64,000 nt of DNA from Sphingosinicellaceae bacterium (GTDB taxonomy: Bacteria > Pseudomonadota > Alphaproteobacteria > Sphingomonadales > Sphingomonadaceae). Below the pieces are notes generated by a model. The model saw nothing but the letters and a program-made list of their open reading frames with translations. It ran no database searches and had not been told where the DNA came from. This document shows positions 17,854 through 29,268 of the stretch, in pieces. Each line of letters begins with the position of its first letter. Within the stretch, counting starts at the first letter, position 1. The stretch lies in assembly GCA_019285715.1 (NCBI GenBank), contig CP079108.1, positions 2,867,001-2,931,000 of the forward strand. The letters run 5' to 3'. The position numbers and the translations under genes are program-made.

Positions 17854-19007
17854 TTCACGAACTCGTACTTGAGGAGGGCGCGGACGGCGCGGGGGATCGG
17901 GATCGGCGGCTTGCCGGTGAGGATGCGCATGCGGTCGTAGAAGGTCGACTCGCTGGCATAGAACCGCCCGATCAGCCGGGCATCGAGGCGGTAGAAGCGC
18001 TCCAGGATCTGCCGGCGCTCATGCGGATACGCAGCGAGAAAAAGCATCTTGTTGAGCAATCGGAACAGGCTGCGGCCGTTCCATGCCTCGATCGCGGCAG
18101 TACGGAGCGCCTTGTCGAGCGCCGCCGGCGAAAGGTCGGGCAGACCCGCAACCAGGTCGGCGGTGCGGACCGCGTCGGGGAAACTATAGCCGGTCGCCGG
18201 GTTGAAGCGCGCCGCGCGCAGTCCGACCTTGCCGACGCCCGCCTCGCCCTCCGCCCACAGCGCCGCGACGTCGCCGCCGAGCGCGATCGGGAGGATGCCG
18301 GTCTCCTCGCGGATAACGCGGACGATCTCCCAGCCCTGCGCCTTCGCGTAGTCGGCGAGGTGCTGGCGCAGGCGTTCGGGTGCAAGATCGTCGCCGTCGC
18401 TGAAATACGTGTCCTCGATCAGCACGTGGCGCGGCCCGAACGGCAGCGTGTACACGAAGCGGTAGCCATCAGACTGCGGCACCGTCGCATCCATGATGAT
18501 CGGCCCCTCGAGGCCATGATCGGCGGCGAGCTCGACCTCGATCCCCAGGAACTTCTGCCACCGCAGGTCGAGCGCCTTGGTCGGCCCCTGCCCGCGCCCG
18601 TCGATCACGGCGCTCGCGGTCAGCACGCGTTGGTCGGCGAGCGTGACCGACGTCGGGTCGAGCGCCACGATCGGCACCCCGGTCAGGATGCAGTCCGCCG
18701 GCAGCGCAGCGCGCACCGCTGCGTCGAGTAGCGCCGACGTCGCGCTGACATAGCCCATGTCGATGATCCGCGAGTGGCGCGGGAAGCGCACCGAATAACG
18801 GTCCCAGCGGTGCGCAATCAGCGGCGCGGTCCATGCCGCCTGTTCGGGCGTCAGGTCGCGCGCGAACGACGACCAGGTGTGGTTGCCGCCGACCGATGGC
18901 CCGGCCTCGACGACAGCGACGCGCAACTCTGGCCGCAGCGCCGCAAGCCGCAGCGCGATCAGCCCGTTGTGCAGCCCCCCGCCGGCCAGGATCAGGTCGT
19001 AGTCCAT
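17850..19007 (-). CDS. crtY: Lycopene beta-cyclase
   Basis: This 385-residue flavoprotein cyclises the ends of lycopene to beta-carotene. It starts MDYDLILAGGGLHNGLIALR, an FAD-binding Rossmann motif of the bacterial CrtY type, and contains VGGNHTWSSF, VIDGRGQGPT, LPFGPRHVLIEDTYFSD and the C-terminal ARFNPATGYSFPDAVR and FLAAYPHERRQILERFYRL segments seen in CrtY. Length is normal. Its 3' end overlaps crtI. The 166 bp upstream toward the divergent 19174 gene should hold the operon promoter. Confidence 0.95.
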   Translation of the reverse strand: MDYDLILAGGGLHNGLIALRLAALRPELRVAVVEAGPSVGGNHTWSSFARDLTPEQAAWTAPLIAHRWDRYSVRFPRHSRIIDMGYVSATSALLDAAVRAALPADCILTGVPIVALDPTSVTLADQRVLTASAVIDGRGQGPTKALDLRWQKFLGIEVELAADHGLEGPIIMDATVPQSDGYRFVYTLPFGPRHVLIEDTYFSDGDDLAPERLRQHLADYAKAQGWEIVRVIREETGILPIALGGDVAALWAEGEAGVGKVGLRAARFNPATGYSFPDAVRTADLVAGLPDLSPAALDKALRTAAIEAWNGRSLFRLLNKMLFLAAYPHERRQILERFYRLDARLIGRFYASESTFYDRMRILTGKPPIPIPRAVRALLKYEFVK

Positions 19008-19173
19008 CCGCGCGGAGGGTTAGCCGATGAACGGCCGCAGCGCATCCCCCGCGCGCCCGTCACGGTGCCGCAGCGGCGCCGTTCCTGCTGACAGTTTTCG
19101 CAGTTGTGCGGCGCGCTGGCGGTTCTTCATAGTAGCGATCGGGTCGCTCGACCGGCCCTGGGTAGGTCGCGGC

Positions 19174-19767
19174 ATGAGCCGGATAGCCAAGATACCCGTG
19201 GAGCAATGGGACCCGCGGTTGCGGACGATAACGGCCGCCGACACCGGCACACCGCTCGAGCAGGGCCTGATGAGGATGTTCGCCAATACGCCCGAGATCG
19301 CCATCGGCCTGACCCAGTTCGGGGCGGCGCTGCGCACCAACCGCGCGCTGTCCGACCGGCTGTGCGAACTGGTGCGACTGCGCATCGCGTTTCACAACCA
19401 GTGCCGCAGTTGCATGGCCATCCGGTACCAGTCCGCGGTCGCCGACGGCGTCGACGAGGGCCTGGTCTGCTCGCTCGAGCGCCCGAGCGAAGCGCCGGAC
19501 CTGACCGCGGCGGAGAAAGCGGCGCTCGACTACGCCGACCGCTTCGCCAACAATCACCTGTCGATCGACGACGCGACCTACGATGGCCTGCGCGCCCATT
19601 TCACCGAGGCGGAGATCGTCGAGCTCGGCATCTGGACTGCGTTCTGCGTCGGCTTCGGACGGCTCGGCGCGACCTGGGACATGGTCGAGGAACTGCCGGA
19701 GAACTTTCGCGACAAGACCCGCACCCTGACGCCGTGGGGCGAGACGGTGCTGGAGGTGCGCGGCTGA
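19174..19767 (+). CDS. Carboxymuconolactone decarboxylase family (AhpD-like) protein
   Basis: This 197-residue all-helical protein carries ELVRLRIAFHNQCRSCMAIR, the CxxC redox pair of AhpD-like proteins, followed by a second helix set with LTAAEKAALDYADRF. Members act as alkylhydroperoxidases or carboxymuconolactone decarboxylases; the CxxC favours peroxidase-type redox chemistry. The ATG at 19174 is chosen because MSRIAKIPVEQWDPR matches the usual N-terminus; frame extensions upstream are shadow. It stands alone, divergent from crtY. Confidence 0.85.
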   Translation: MSRIAKIPVEQWDPRLRTITAADTGTPLEQGLMRMFANTPEIAIGLTQFGAALRTNRALSDRLCELVRLRIAFHNQCRSCMAIRYQSAVADGVDEGLVCSLERPSEAPDLTAAEKAALDYADRFANNHLSIDDATYDGLRAHFTEAEIVELGIWTAFCVGFGRLGATWDMVEELPENFRDKTRTLTPWGETVLEVRG

Positions 19768-19833
19768 CGCTGTCGAAGGTGCGACGCCCGCACAGGTGAC
19801 GGCCCCCGCCGCCGGGACTAGAAGCGACGGGCA

Positions 19834-20691
19834 ATGCTCATGCCCTTCCTCCTCGGCACGCTGGCGATGACCGCGATCGTCGTGGTGCGCTACCTCGGCG
19901 TGTCGGGCGGTTTCGCGTGGTGGACCGCCCGCCGCGGCATCGTCGCGGGCCCCCTGAATGCAGAACGCCGCACCCGCCAAATCCGCAGCGAGATCGGCTG
20001 GTCGCTGCTCTCGGCGGCGATCTACGGCGTGCCCGCCGGCCTTGTCGCGGTGGCGTGGCAACAGCTTGGCTGGACCCGCATCTACGACGCGCCGCTGGCA
20101 TACGGCTGGGCGTGGCTGCCCGGCAGCGTGCTCGCCTACCTGATCGTCCACGACACCTGGTTCTACTGGAGCCACCGCCTGATGCACCGGCCGTGGTGGT
20201 TCAAGCGGGTCCACGCCGTCCATCATGCCAGCCGTCCGCCGACCGCCTGGGCCGCGATGGCCTTCCATCCGTGGGAGGCGTTGTCGGGCGCGTGGCTGTT
20301 CCCGGCGCTGGTGTTCCTCGTGCCGATCCACTGGGCGGCGCTGCTGGTGGTGCTGCTCGTCGCGACATTCTTCGGCGTTACCAACCATATGGGGTGGGAG
20401 ATCTTCCCGCGCTCGCTGGTCGAGGGCCGCTTCGGGCGTGGCATGATTACCGCATCGCACCATGAACTTCATCATCGTCACTATCTCGGCAACTACGGAC
20501 TGTATTTCCGTGTATGGGACGTTATGTGCGGTACCGACCGCGGGGTGGCGGAGCGAAATGATGCTGGATTTGGCGACAGCGGCCGGGGGGCCGCTTCTTT
20601 CGAAAACGCTGGCCGGGGGGCCGCGACGATACTTGAAGCTGGCGGCAGCAGTGCTGCCGCTCGTCCTGCTCGGCACCGCGCCCGCGCCTGA
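19834..20691 (+). CDS. Sterol desaturase / fatty acid hydroxylase superfamily membrane protein
   Basis: A 285-residue di-iron membrane oxygenase of the sterol desaturase superfamily. The histidine clusters are HDTWFYWSHRLMH, HAVHHASRPP and SHHELHHRHYLGNYG, separated by hydrophobic segments. Family homologs end soon after FRVWDVMCGTD. Here about 40 further residues rich in Gly, Ala and Arg follow, and this tail overlaps the start of the DUF2141 gene and contains an imperfect 30-bp tandem DNA repeat. Relatives hydroxylate carotenoids, sterols or lipids. A carotenoid role near crtYI is possible but not shown. Confidence 0.85.
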   Translation: MLMPFLLGTLAMTAIVVVRYLGVSGGFAWWTARRGIVAGPLNAERRTRQIRSEIGWSLLSAAIYGVPAGLVAVAWQQLGWTRIYDAPLAYGWAWLPGSVLAYLIVHDTWFYWSHRLMHRPWWFKRVHAVHHASRPPTAWAAMAFHPWEALSGAWLFPALVFLVPIHWAALLVVLLVATFFGVTNHMGWEIFPRSLVEGRFGRGMITASHHELHHRHYLGNYGLYFRVWDVMCGTDRGVAERNDAGFGDSGRGAASFENAGRGAATILEAGGSSAAARPARHRARA

Positions 20692-21058
20692 CACCGTCCA
20701 GCTCGAGATTTCGCTCTCGGGCCTGCGGTCCGCGCACGGCGATATCCGCCTCTGCGTCTGGCACGGTCCCGCCAAGTTCCCCAATGACACCTGTGCCGGC
20801 CAGCAGATCGTCGTCCCCGCCGCGACCCCGGTCGTACTCGTCGCCGTGCCGCTCGCCCCCGGCGATTATGCGGTGTCGCTGCTCCACGACGAGAACGGCA
20901 ACGGCAAGCTCGACAAGAACTTCCTCGGCATCCCCAAGGAGGGCGTCGGCTTCTCCCAGAACCCGAAGATCTCGTTCGGCCCGCCGACATACGCCGCCAG
21001 CAAGTTCGACATGGTCGGCCCGCAGACCGAAGCGATCCGGATGAAGTATTTCCTGTAG
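20558..21058 (+). CDS. DUF2141 secreted protein
   Basis: The conserved region starts with DTVQLEISLSGLRSAHGDIR and contains PGDYAVSLLHDENGNGKLD followed by GIPKEGVGFSQNP, the standard DUF2141 pattern; members are small exported proteins of unknown role, often beside sterol desaturase-like genes. Start choice is uncertain. ATG codons at 20558/20561 have a GGAG at 20550-20553 but put about 27 residues before the hydrophobic signal LAAAVLPLVLLGTAPA. A TTG at 20633 would give a normal signal peptide. Either way the gene overlaps the sterol desaturase in another frame. Confidence 0.8.
   Translation: MMLDLATAAGGPLLSKTLAGGPRRYLKLAAAVLPLVLLGTAPAPDTVQLEISLSGLRSAHGDIRLCVWHGPAKFPNDTCAGQQIVVPAATPVVLVAVPLAPGDYAVSLLHDENGNGKLDKNFLGIPKEGVGFSQNPKISFGPPTYAASKFDMVGPQTEAIRMKYFL
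20581..20640. repeat. Imperfect 30-bp tandem repeat in an overlapping coding region
   Basis: Two consecutive 30-bp units (20581-20610 and 20611-20640) both begin with the same 14 bases and end with GCT; their middles differ. The repeat lies where the 3' tail of the sterol desaturase gene and the 5' part of the DUF2141 gene overlap, and is in phase in both. Confidence 0.7.
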
Positions 21059-21091
21059 ACTTCACGAGCCTTCCCGCCCACAACCACAACT

Positions 21092-23888
<2,797 letters not shown>

Positions 23889-24002
23889 GTCACTCTAGTG
23901 GAGACGTAGGACGCTTTTACACTTGAGTGCTTCACAGAGCCAGTATCCGACGAATTTTCTTTAGGTTGGCATTATCTTCCGCAAAGCTGATGGCGCGCAC
24001 AC

Positions 24003-24290
24003 TCAAGCCGCCGCCAACGCCCGCGCCGCGATCTCCGGCTCCGCATCGATGACCTTCAGATACGCCCGCACCGCCGGGGGCGGCATGTGGCGGCCGATCT
24101 CGTACTGGCGGATGTTGGCGACGGGGATGCCGTAGCGTTCGCCGAACGCCTCCTGGCTGAGGCCCAGCCGGTTGCGCAGGCGGCGAATGCGGCGGCCCAT
24201 CAGGCCGCGCTCGACGCCCGCGACGCTGACGTCACGGTCCTCCGCATCATTCGGATCAGCGGGGATCGCGATCGTAGTTTCTTTGCTCAC
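24003..24290 (-). CDS. XRE-family HTH antitoxin paired with BrnT-like toxin
   Basis: This 95-residue protein starts at GTG and overlaps the upstream toxin gene by 35 bp. After a ~25-residue acidic lead, RRIRRLRNRLGLSQEAFGERYGIPVANIRQYEIGRHMPP forms a Cro/CI helix-turn-helix. In the order toxin then HTH antitoxin, it probably neutralises the BrnT-like protein and binds the palindromes upstream of the pair. Classic BrnA antitoxins have a ribbon-helix-helix fold; this one belongs to the HTH variants seen with some BrnT toxins. Confidence 0.82.
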   Translation of the reverse strand: MSKETTIAIPADPNDAEDRDVSVAGVERGLMGRRIRRLRNRLGLSQEAFGERYGIPVANIRQYEIGRHMPPPAVRAYLKVIDAEPEIAARALAAA

Positions 24291-24531
24291 CGGCGTTACT
24301 CCTCCTGACCGAGATCATCCTAACCGTGTTGCCGCGCCAGACGTGGACGGCTGTGTAGAGTTTGCCGTCGACCAGCCCGACCGCCTTGAAACGCTCTTCC
24401 TCGTCGCCGATGCGGATCGTTGGCAGGATGTCGACGGCCTCGTCGTCGAACACCCGACGCCCGAACGCGAGCGCGACGCCGTGCTTGAAGCGATTGACTT
24501 CGTCCTTGTCGGCATCGAATTCGACCTGCAT
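24256..24531 (-). CDS. brnT: BrnT family toxin
   Basis: A 91-residue protein of the BrnT/DUF497 family, RelE-fold ribonuclease toxins. It begins MQVEFDADKDEVNRFKHGVA (family form: xFxWDxxKxxxNxxKHGV), has a central RVFDDEAVDILP strand, EERFKAVGLVDGKLYTAVH, and the terminal RMISVRRSNAGEQRNYD, which is the ISxRRAxxxERxxY signature. Key residues are retained. Its ATG is directly downstream of two ATAC-N5-GTAT palindromes. Confidence 0.87.
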   Translation of the reverse strand: MQVEFDADKDEVNRFKHGVALAFGRRVFDDEAVDILPTIRIGDEEERFKAVGLVDGKLYTAVHVWRGNTVRMISVRRSNAGEQRNYDRDPR

Positions 24532-24580
24532 CCAATACTGTGTGTATCACTCATGCGCCCGGTGATACAAGTTGTATCAC
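24532..24580. promoter_or_regulatory. Paired operator-like palindromes upstream of the BrnT/HTH genes
   Basis: 24562-24580 is a perfect 19-bp palindrome (GTGATACAA, G, TTGTATCAC). 24532-24550 is a weaker copy with the same ATAC-N5-GTAT core and the same CAC end. The centres, 24571 and 24541, are exactly 30 bp apart, about three helical turns. The weak copy abuts the brnT start codon, as expected for autoregulation by the HTH antitoxin. The sites also lie 38 bp before the divergent ligase gene. Confidence 0.7.
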
Positions 24581-24617
24581 TTGCCCCCCTCTCCCCCCGC
24601 CTTACGTTCCACCTCCG

Positions 24618-26207
24618 ATGCAAGCCTTCGCCGCCCTCCTCGACGCGCTCCTCTACACGCGGTCGCGCAATGCCAAGCTGCGGCTGATCGGGGATTATCT
24701 GACGCACACGCCCGACCCTGACCGGGGCTGGGCGCTGGCGGCGTTGACCGGGGGGCTGAGCCTCAAGGCGGTGCAGCCGAAGCTGATCCGGACGCTGATG
24801 GAGGACCGGGTCGACCCTGTCCTGTTCGCGATGAGCTATGACTATGTCGGCGACCTGGCGGAGACGGTGGCGCTGTTGTGGCCCGACCCACCGGTGGCGG
24901 AGACGCGGCCGTCGCCGTCGCTGAACGAGGTCGTCGAGCGGCTGCACGGCCTGGCGCGGCTCGATGCGCCGCGGGTGATGACCGAGCTGATGGACCGGCT
25001 CGACGCGCCCGGGCGCTATGCGTTGCTCAAGCTCGCGACCGGCGCGCTGCGCATCGGCATCTCGGCGCGGCTGGCGAAGACCGCGTTCGCGCAAGGCTTC
25101 GGGGTCGAGGTCGATGCGGTGGAGGAGGTCTGGCACGGCCTGCGGGCGCCCTACCCCGAGCTGTTCGCCTGGGTTGCCGGCGGCGAGCAGCCGACCGCGG
25201 GGACGACGCCGGTGTTCCGCCCGTTCATGCTGGCGCACCCGCTGGAGGACCTGAAGCTCGACCTCGCGGACTATGCGGCGGAGTGGAAGTGGGACGGCAT
25301 CCGGGTCCAGCTGGTCAACGTCGCCGGGCAGACGCGACTGTTCAGCCGGGCGGGGGACGACATCACCGGCAGCTTCCCCGACGTCGCGGCGGCGTACGAC
25401 ACGCCCGCGGTGCTCGACGGCGAGCTGCTGGTCCGCGGCGATTTCCAGGGCGGGGCGCTCGACGACGGCGGCGGCGCGGCGAGCTTCAACGCGCTGCAAC
25501 AGCGGCTCGGGCGGAAGTCGGTGACCGCCAAGGCGATGGCCGAGTTCCCGGCGTTCGTGCGGCTGTACGACATCCTGTACGACGGCGACGAGGACTTGCG
25601 CGCGCTGCCGTGGACAGCGCGACGCGCGCGGCTGGAGGCGCTGATGCCGCGCCTCGATGCGACGCGCTTCGACCTGTCGGCGGTGATCGAGGCCGCGGAC
25701 TTCGAGGCGCTGGAGGACATCCGCCTCGGCACCCGCGACGCGGCGATCGAGGGCCTGATGCTGAAGCGCCGCGACAGCCCCTACGTACCGGGGCGCAAAA
25801 CCGGGCTGTGGTACAAGTGGAAGCGCGACCCGCTCGTCGCCGACTGCGTGATGATGTACGCCCAGCGCGGCCACGGCAAACGGTCGAGCTTCTACAGCGA
25901 CTACACGTTCGGCTGCTGGACCCCCGAGGGCGAGTTGTTGCCGGTCGGCAAGGCGTACAGCGGCTTCACGGATCAAGAGTTGGTGATGCTCGATAAGTTT
26001 GTACGTAATAATACAATTGCGCGCTTCGGCCCGGTGCGAGAAGTCGCCAAGTCTTTGGTGCTCGAGGTGGCCTTCGACTCGCTGCACCGCTCGACCCGTC
26101 ACAAATCGGGAGTAGCGATGCGTTTTCCGCGAGTTGCGCGCATCCGGACCGATAAGCCGGCGGCCGAGGCCGATACGATCGAAGGACTGTCGCGGCTGAT
26201 AACGTGA
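24618..26207 (+). CDS. ATP-dependent DNA ligase (cisplatin-damage-response/LigC-like type)
   Basis: A 529-residue ATP-dependent ligase. It has an N-terminal helical domain (MQAFAALLDALLYTRSRNAK), the nucleotidyl-transfer motif AEWKWDGIRVQ with the KxDG lysine, then VLDGELLV (motif III), EGLMLKRRDSPYVPGRK (motifs IV-V region) and an OB-fold domain with GLWYKWKRDPLVAD. This architecture matches the alphaproteobacterial ligases found with a DNA-damage-response exonuclease and a DEXH helicase. Neither partner is in the window, so it stands alone here. It would seal nicks during repair. Confidence 0.93.
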   Translation: MQAFAALLDALLYTRSRNAKLRLIGDYLTHTPDPDRGWALAALTGGLSLKAVQPKLIRTLMEDRVDPVLFAMSYDYVGDLAETVALLWPDPPVAETRPSPSLNEVVERLHGLARLDAPRVMTELMDRLDAPGRYALLKLATGALRIGISARLAKTAFAQGFGVEVDAVEEVWHGLRAPYPELFAWVAGGEQPTAGTTPVFRPFMLAHPLEDLKLDLADYAAEWKWDGIRVQLVNVAGQTRLFSRAGDDITGSFPDVAAAYDTPAVLDGELLVRGDFQGGALDDGGGAASFNALQQRLGRKSVTAKAMAEFPAFVRLYDILYDGDEDLRALPWTARRARLEALMPRLDATRFDLSAVIEAADFEALEDIRLGTRDAAIEGLMLKRRDSPYVPGRKTGLWYKWKRDPLVADCVMMYAQRGHGKRSSFYSDYTFGCWTPEGELLPVGKAYSGFTDQELVMLDKFVRNNTIARFGPVREVAKSLVLEVAFDSLHRSTRHKSGVAMRFPRVARIRTDKPAAEADTIEGLSRLIT

Positions 26208-26303
26208 TTGTTTCGCCTGCTTCGACAATTGCGCTTGCTATCGGCCCGGGGTGCGCTCTTGGTGGGCTGGAGTTGCTTTAAGTTAAACTGCCGGGGGGCA
26301 CGA

Positions 26304-26594
26304 ATGTCGAGTGACTGGACGCCGATCCTCGTTCGAAAACGCGTGGTCCGATCTCCGGTCGACCGCGACCTTCCCGATTCCGAACTGCTCGACTTCGCTC
26401 TCGAATTCGCGGGACCGGCACCGGCCCCGCCCACCGCGTCACGACTCCTCGCCGAGTTCGGCGACGTCGAGGGCGTCCTGACCAGCGAGCCCGAGGTACT
26501 GAGCCAACGCGGTGGCCTGGCACCCCGCGCCGTCGCGATCCTCAAGCTGCTCAACGCCTTCCGTCACGACGGCCGCCGCCCGCTGCTGCACTAA
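26304..26594 (+). CDS. Small helix-hairpin-helix protein resembling the RadC N-terminal domain
   Basis: This 96-residue protein contains [32 protein letters not shown] and [19 protein letters not shown], which align by eye to the UPF0758 (RadC) N-terminal helix-hairpin-helix domain. The C-terminal JAB/MPN metalloprotease-like domain of RadC is missing; the gene stops after the domain without visible decay downstream. It may bind DNA. The stop codon overlaps the convergent astB stop. Confidence 0.65.
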   Translation: MSSDWTPILVRKRVVRSPVDRDLPDSELLDFALEFAGPAPAPPTASRLLAEFGDVEGVLTSEPEVLSQRGGLAPRAVAILKLLNAFRHDGRRPLLH

Positions 26595-27865
26595 AGCAGT
26601 TCGGGCAGGCCGAGTTCGTCGAGTAACGCTGCACGGGCAGCGCGCGCCTGCTGCCATAGCCCTGGGTTGCCGAGATCGACGGGCGCGATGCTTTCGGGCC
26701 AGTGTGCCGCGACGACGCGCTCGAGCCGGTCGAGCTTGGCCGCGTCGACCAGGAAGCGCGGATCAACGGTCGCGGGATCGGCGACGACGCGCAGCCTGAG
26801 GCACGCCGGGCCGCCGCCGTTGCGCATCGATTCACGGACCTCGACATAGTGCACCGCGCGGATCGGGCCATTGCCCGCGAGCAGCGTGTCCAGCCAGGCG
26901 GCGACGTGGCGGTTGTCGCGCGCCTCACCGGGCAGGATCAGCGCCATGCCCCCGCCGGGGACGGTGACCAGCTGCGAATTGAACAGGTAGGAGCCGATGG
27001 CATCGCTCAGGCTGACGGCGCTGGCGGGCACCTCGATGACGACGACCTCCGGCAGCAGCCGCGCGAGATCGGCGTACAGGCGCTGCGGGTCGGCGAAGGC
27101 CTGCTCGTGCGCGAACAGCAATGTCTCGTTGGCGACCGCGACGACGTCGTTGTGGAAGGCTCCGGCGGCAATGGCCTCGGGGGACTGCTGGACGAACAAT
27201 GTGCGCGCCGGGTCGAGGCCGGACAGGCGCGCGACGGCTTCGGAGGCGCGGCGGCTCTGGCGCGCGGGGAAGCGGCCGCCCTCCTCGCCGTAGACGAAGA
27301 CCTCGATTCCCGGCGCGTCGTGGCGGGCGCACAGCCGCATGTGATTGGCGGCGCCCTCGTCGCCGAAGATCGAGGGCACGGCGGCGTGGACGGCAAACTC
27401 CGGGCCAGCGAAGGCGACGCGGAGCTGCGCCTCGGTGGCGCGCGCCTCGATGCTGCGGTGGGTCATCCGCGACAGGTTGGCGGTGACGATGTGGCAGCGC
27501 CCGTCCGCGGTGTCGGAAGCGGGCGCGACGGTGGCGGCATTGGCGGTCCACATGCTCGATGCCGACATCGCCTGTGCGAACAGGGCCGGGTCAGCGTCGT
27601 GGGCAGCCGCGCAGACCGCGTCGTCGTCCCCGGAGAAGCCGAGACTGCGGAGCCAGCCGGTCGCGGGACGCTCGGGCGGCACGAACAGGCCTTGCACCAG
27701 CCCGATGTCGAGGCAGGCGCGCATCTTGCCGAGGCCTTGCAGCGCGGCGGCGCGGGGCTGCGACACGCCCCCGGCATTGGCGGCGCTGGCGACGTTCCCA
27801 AGGCTGAGCCCGGCGTAATTGTGGGTCGGGCCGATCAGCCCGTCGAAGTTGATCTCGCGGATCAC
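26591..27865 (-). CDS. astB: N-succinylarginine dihydrolase
   Basis: This 424-residue enzyme converts N2-succinylarginine to N2-succinylornithine, CO2 and ammonia, step two of the AST arginine pathway. Family signatures are [20 protein letters not shown] at the N-terminus, [24 protein letters not shown], and a C-terminal [16 protein letters not shown] containing the nucleophilic cysteine. Start is GTG in a 4-bp overlap with astD. Length is normal. Confidence 0.95.
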   Translation of the reverse strand: MIREINFDGLIGPTHNYAGLSLGNVASAANAGGVSQPRAAALQGLGKMRACLDIGLVQGLFVPPERPATGWLRSLGFSGDDDAVCAAAHDADPALFAQAMSASSMWTANAATVAPASDTADGRCHIVTANLSRMTHRSIEARATEAQLRVAFAGPEFAVHAAVPSIFGDEGAANHMRLCARHDAPGIEVFVYGEEGGRFPARQSRRASEAVARLSGLDPARTLFVQQSPEAIAAGAFHNDVVAVANETLLFAHEQAFADPQRLYADLARLLPEVVVIEVPASAVSLSDAIGSYLFNSQLVTVPGGGMALILPGEARDNRHVAAWLDTLLAGNGPIRAVHYVEVRESMRNGGGPACLRLRVVADPATVDPRFLVDAAKLDRLERVVAAHWPESIAPVDLGNPGLWQQARAARAALLDELGLPELL

Positions 27866-29268
27866 GCGTCGCGCAGCCCCGTCGCGATGTGAGCCTCGGC
27901 GACGTCCGCCTCCAGCGACGCGACCGGGAAGGCGACGTAATCCGCGGCATAGTAGGCGCTCGGGCGGTGGTTGCCGCTCAGGCCGACGCCGCCAAACGGG
28001 GCGTTCGAGGCGGCACCGTTGGTCGGGCGGTTCCAGTTGACGATGCCGGCGCGGGTGCCGGCCCAGAAGCGCTCGTACAGCGCCTCGTCGCCGCCGATCA
28101 GGCCTGCCGAAAGTCCGAAATTGGTCGCGTTGGCCTCGGCGAGCGCTGCGTCGAAGTCGGCGACGCGGATCAGCTGCAGCAGCGGCCCGAAGAACTCGGA
28201 GTCGGCACGGTTGGCGACGGCGGTGACGTCGACCAGCGCGGGCGTCAGAAACGGCCGCTCGTCCTGCCGCAGCATCGGGCGCAGCGACTCGCCGCCGCGC
28301 GCGACTAGGTCGGCGAACCCGGCCTGCAGGCGGTCCGCGGCGCGGCCGTCGATGACCGGGCCCATGAACGGCTGCGGGTCGTCGAACGGGCTGCCGACGA
28401 TGATGCGGTCGATCAGCGCCGTGACGCGCTCGAGCAAGGGCTCGGCACCCGGCCCGACGATAAGGCGACGCGCGCAGGTGCAGCGCTGCCCCGCCGACAG
28501 ATAGGCCGACTGCACGATCAGCGCGGCGGTGGCGTCCACGTCGTGCTCGCCCCAGATGACCAGCGGATTGTTGCCGCCCATCTCGAGCGCGAGGATGCGG
28601 CCCGGCGTCTCGGCGAACTGGCGCGCCAGCGCGGCGCCGGTCCCGGGCGAGCCGGTGAACAACAGCCCGTCGAGGCCCGGGTCGCCGGCGAGCGCGCGCC
28701 CGGTCTCGCCGCCGCCCTGCACCAGCTCGAGGACGCCGTGCGGCAGACCCGCCAGCGCCCAGCATTTGGCCATGAATTCGCCGACCGCCGGGGTCAGCTC
28801 GGACGGCTTGAAGACTACGGTGTTGCCGGCCAGCAGCGCCGGCACGATGTGGCCGTTGGGCAGGTGTGCGGGAAAGTTGTACGGCCCGAGCACGCCGAGC
28901 ACGCCGTGCGGCTTGTGCCGGAGCGACTGGCGGATGCCTGCGACCTCGCCGCTGCGGTGGCCGGCGCGTTCGGCCTGCGCCTCGATCGAGATGTCGACCT
29001 TGGCGGCGACGCTGGCGACCTCGGTCTTGGTTTCCCAGAACGGCTTGCCGGTCTCGCGCGCGATCAACCGGGCGAAGGCGTCGGCGTGCTCGCGGACGAC
29101 GGCCTGGAAGGTGCGGACGACGTCGATGCGCTGGGCCAGCGGCAGGCGCGCCCAGCCCGGGAAGGCAGCGCGGGCCGCGGCGACCGCGGCGGCGGGGTCG
29201 CCGGCGGGGCCGGACCAGACGGTCTCTCCGGTGCAGGGGTCGGTGGAAACGAGGTCAGAACCCGACAT
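27862..29268 (-). CDS. astD: N-succinylglutamate 5-semialdehyde dehydrogenase
   Basis: This 468-residue aldehyde dehydrogenase oxidises succinylglutamate semialdehyde with NAD, step four of the AST pathway. [20 protein letters not shown] and KPSELTP bind the cofactor, FTGSPGTG is the Rossmann loop, LEMGGNNP carries the general-base Glu, and GQRCTCARR contains the catalytic Cys. Start at 29268 ([11 protein letters not shown]) overlaps astA by 14 bp; an in-frame ATG five codons upstream is less likely. Confidence 0.95.
   Translation of the reverse strand: MSGSDLVSTDPCTGETVWSGPAGDPAAAVAAARAAFPGWARLPLAQRIDVVRTFQAVVREHADAFARLIARETGKPFWETKTEVASVAAKVDISIEAQAERAGHRSGEVAGIRQSLRHKPHGVLGVLGPYNFPAHLPNGHIVPALLAGNTVVFKPSELTPAVGEFMAKCWALAGLPHGVLELVQGGGETGRALAGDPGLDGLLFTGSPGTGAALARQFAETPGRILALEMGGNNPLVIWGEHDVDATAALIVQSAYLSAGQRCTCARRLIVGPGAEPLLERVTALIDRIIVGSPFDDPQPFMGPVIDGRAADRLQAGFADLVARGGESLRPMLRQDERPFLTPALVDVTAVANRADSEFFGPLLQLIRVADFDAALAEANATNFGLSAGLIGGDEALYERFWAGTRAGIVNWNRPTNGAASNAPFGGVGLSGNHRPSAYYAADYVAFPVASLEADVAEAHIATGLRDA

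Noticed and set aside
19020-19130. 36-codon basic frame between crtY and the divergent gene
   Set aside because: No homology, in the expected promoter region of crtYI, and ends too close to the crtY start to be convincing.
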